Positions 63,411-64,000 of a stretch of 64,000 nucleotides of DNA are shown in pieces (the stretch's first letter is position 1; the number at the start of each line of letters is the position of its first letter). This stretch comes from Owenia fusiformis (taxonomy: Eukaryota; Annelida; Polychaeta; Sabellida; Oweniidae). The DNA lies in NCBI GenBank assembly GCA_903813345.2, contig CAIIXF020000009.1:38619759-38683758 (forward strand), written 5' to 3'. The notes under the pieces were generated by a model. That model saw only the letters and a program-made list of their open reading frames with translations. It made no database searches and had not been told where the DNA came from. The position numbers were made by a program, and so were the translations under genes.

Positions 63411-64000
63411 CACTGAATGGAGGTGTTGGCCCTATATCCCTCCGAACTTCTTTCGATGGGATAATTAATGAATAGATTAACATGTCACATTGCTGATAAA
63501 TGTTCAATTTTTCTCATTTAACACAGCTCAGTAAATGTAATTAACTTATAAAGATTAAAAGTCATGGACTGTCAATTCACATGATAAGAATCAATAAAAC
63601 AAAAATAGCAACCAAATTATGACAACTTTAGTGTTTCAAATATAATTTAATTATGGTTGTTTATAAGATAGCATTAACTTTGGAAAACTTGGTTGATTTC
63701 TTATCAAAATGGGAAATTGAAAAGGAAATTAGTCAGTAAGACTACAGGGTGTAAGTACAGGGTGTGTTTAAAGTTTGTACTCCAATGGGTACTTAAGCAA
63801 TGAATTTGAGGGATACTTCTATATTTTGAAACTGATTCTGTATTTCATTGAAATGAGTTTATAAATGAAATTTTAATTAAAAAATTCAAAGTTCACAATC
63901 TATTCTATGAATTTTCCCAGCAAATTCCCATTTTCCTGACATCAGCTGTATAATGATAACTTCGTAACTTGAAACAAGACTCATAAAAATAAATAATAAA
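63411..64000. other. AT-rich DNA, no feature
   Basis: No exon, repeat or element recognised; presumably more of the upstream PITPNC1 intron. Confidence 0.45.

Noticed and set aside
63244-63507. 87-codon minus frame rich in SVRPS
   Set aside because: Produced by the GGAC tetranucleotide repeat.

Overview
This is a eukaryotic, almost certainly metazoan, window: AT-rich, intron-bearing, with a jockey/CR1-group LINE, many inverted-repeat (MITE-like) elements and very large tandem arrays. I see no prokaryotic gene organisation and no viral or LTR element that I can recognise. The style of the repeats (GTCC/GGAC runs, degenerate repeats around 'AAAATGGCCACC', long minisatellites) resembles marine invertebrate genomes; I cannot name the species.

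One host gene can be read with confidence. On the minus strand, eight short exons between 59538 and 8711, all with GT-AG borders and matching phases, encode the C-terminal three quarters of a class IIB phosphatidylinositol transfer protein, the orthologue of vertebrate PITPNC1 (RdgB-beta). The exons measure 89, 8, 72, 99, 60, 96, 64 and 188 bp. The N-terminal ~66 residues must lie upstream, beyond base 64000. The second visible exon is an 8-nt microexon (54042-54049) needed to keep frame. Introns are about 5.4, 21.5, 3.9, 1.6, 0.4, 3.8 and 13.6 kb.

Roughly half of the window is tandem repeat, mostly inside those introns. The last intron is about 94% a 43-bp minisatellite (9562-22347, ~300 copies, with ~4.1-kb higher-order duplication). 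The 21.5-kb intron holds a ~10-kb 44-bp array (35529-45543) and a ~6.4-kb 91-bp array (45709-52510). Smaller arrays have units of 33, 49, 18 (9), 162, 32, 13 and 51 bp. Most other long open frames are by-products of these arrays.

Layout: 1-8500 intergenic DNA 3' of the gene, with small arrays and one TTAA-flanked element; 8711-8898 last exon; 8899-22486 intron full of the 43-bp array; 22487-32571 five exons with a broken LINE (itself split by a TIR-bounded cassette of 162-bp repeats) and several small arrays; 32572-54041 giant intron with nested MITEs and two large satellites; 54042-59538 microexon, a palindrome, a 2-kb TIR transposon and the most upstream visible exon; 59539-64000 upstream intron made of degenerate dispersed repeats ending in GGAC runs.
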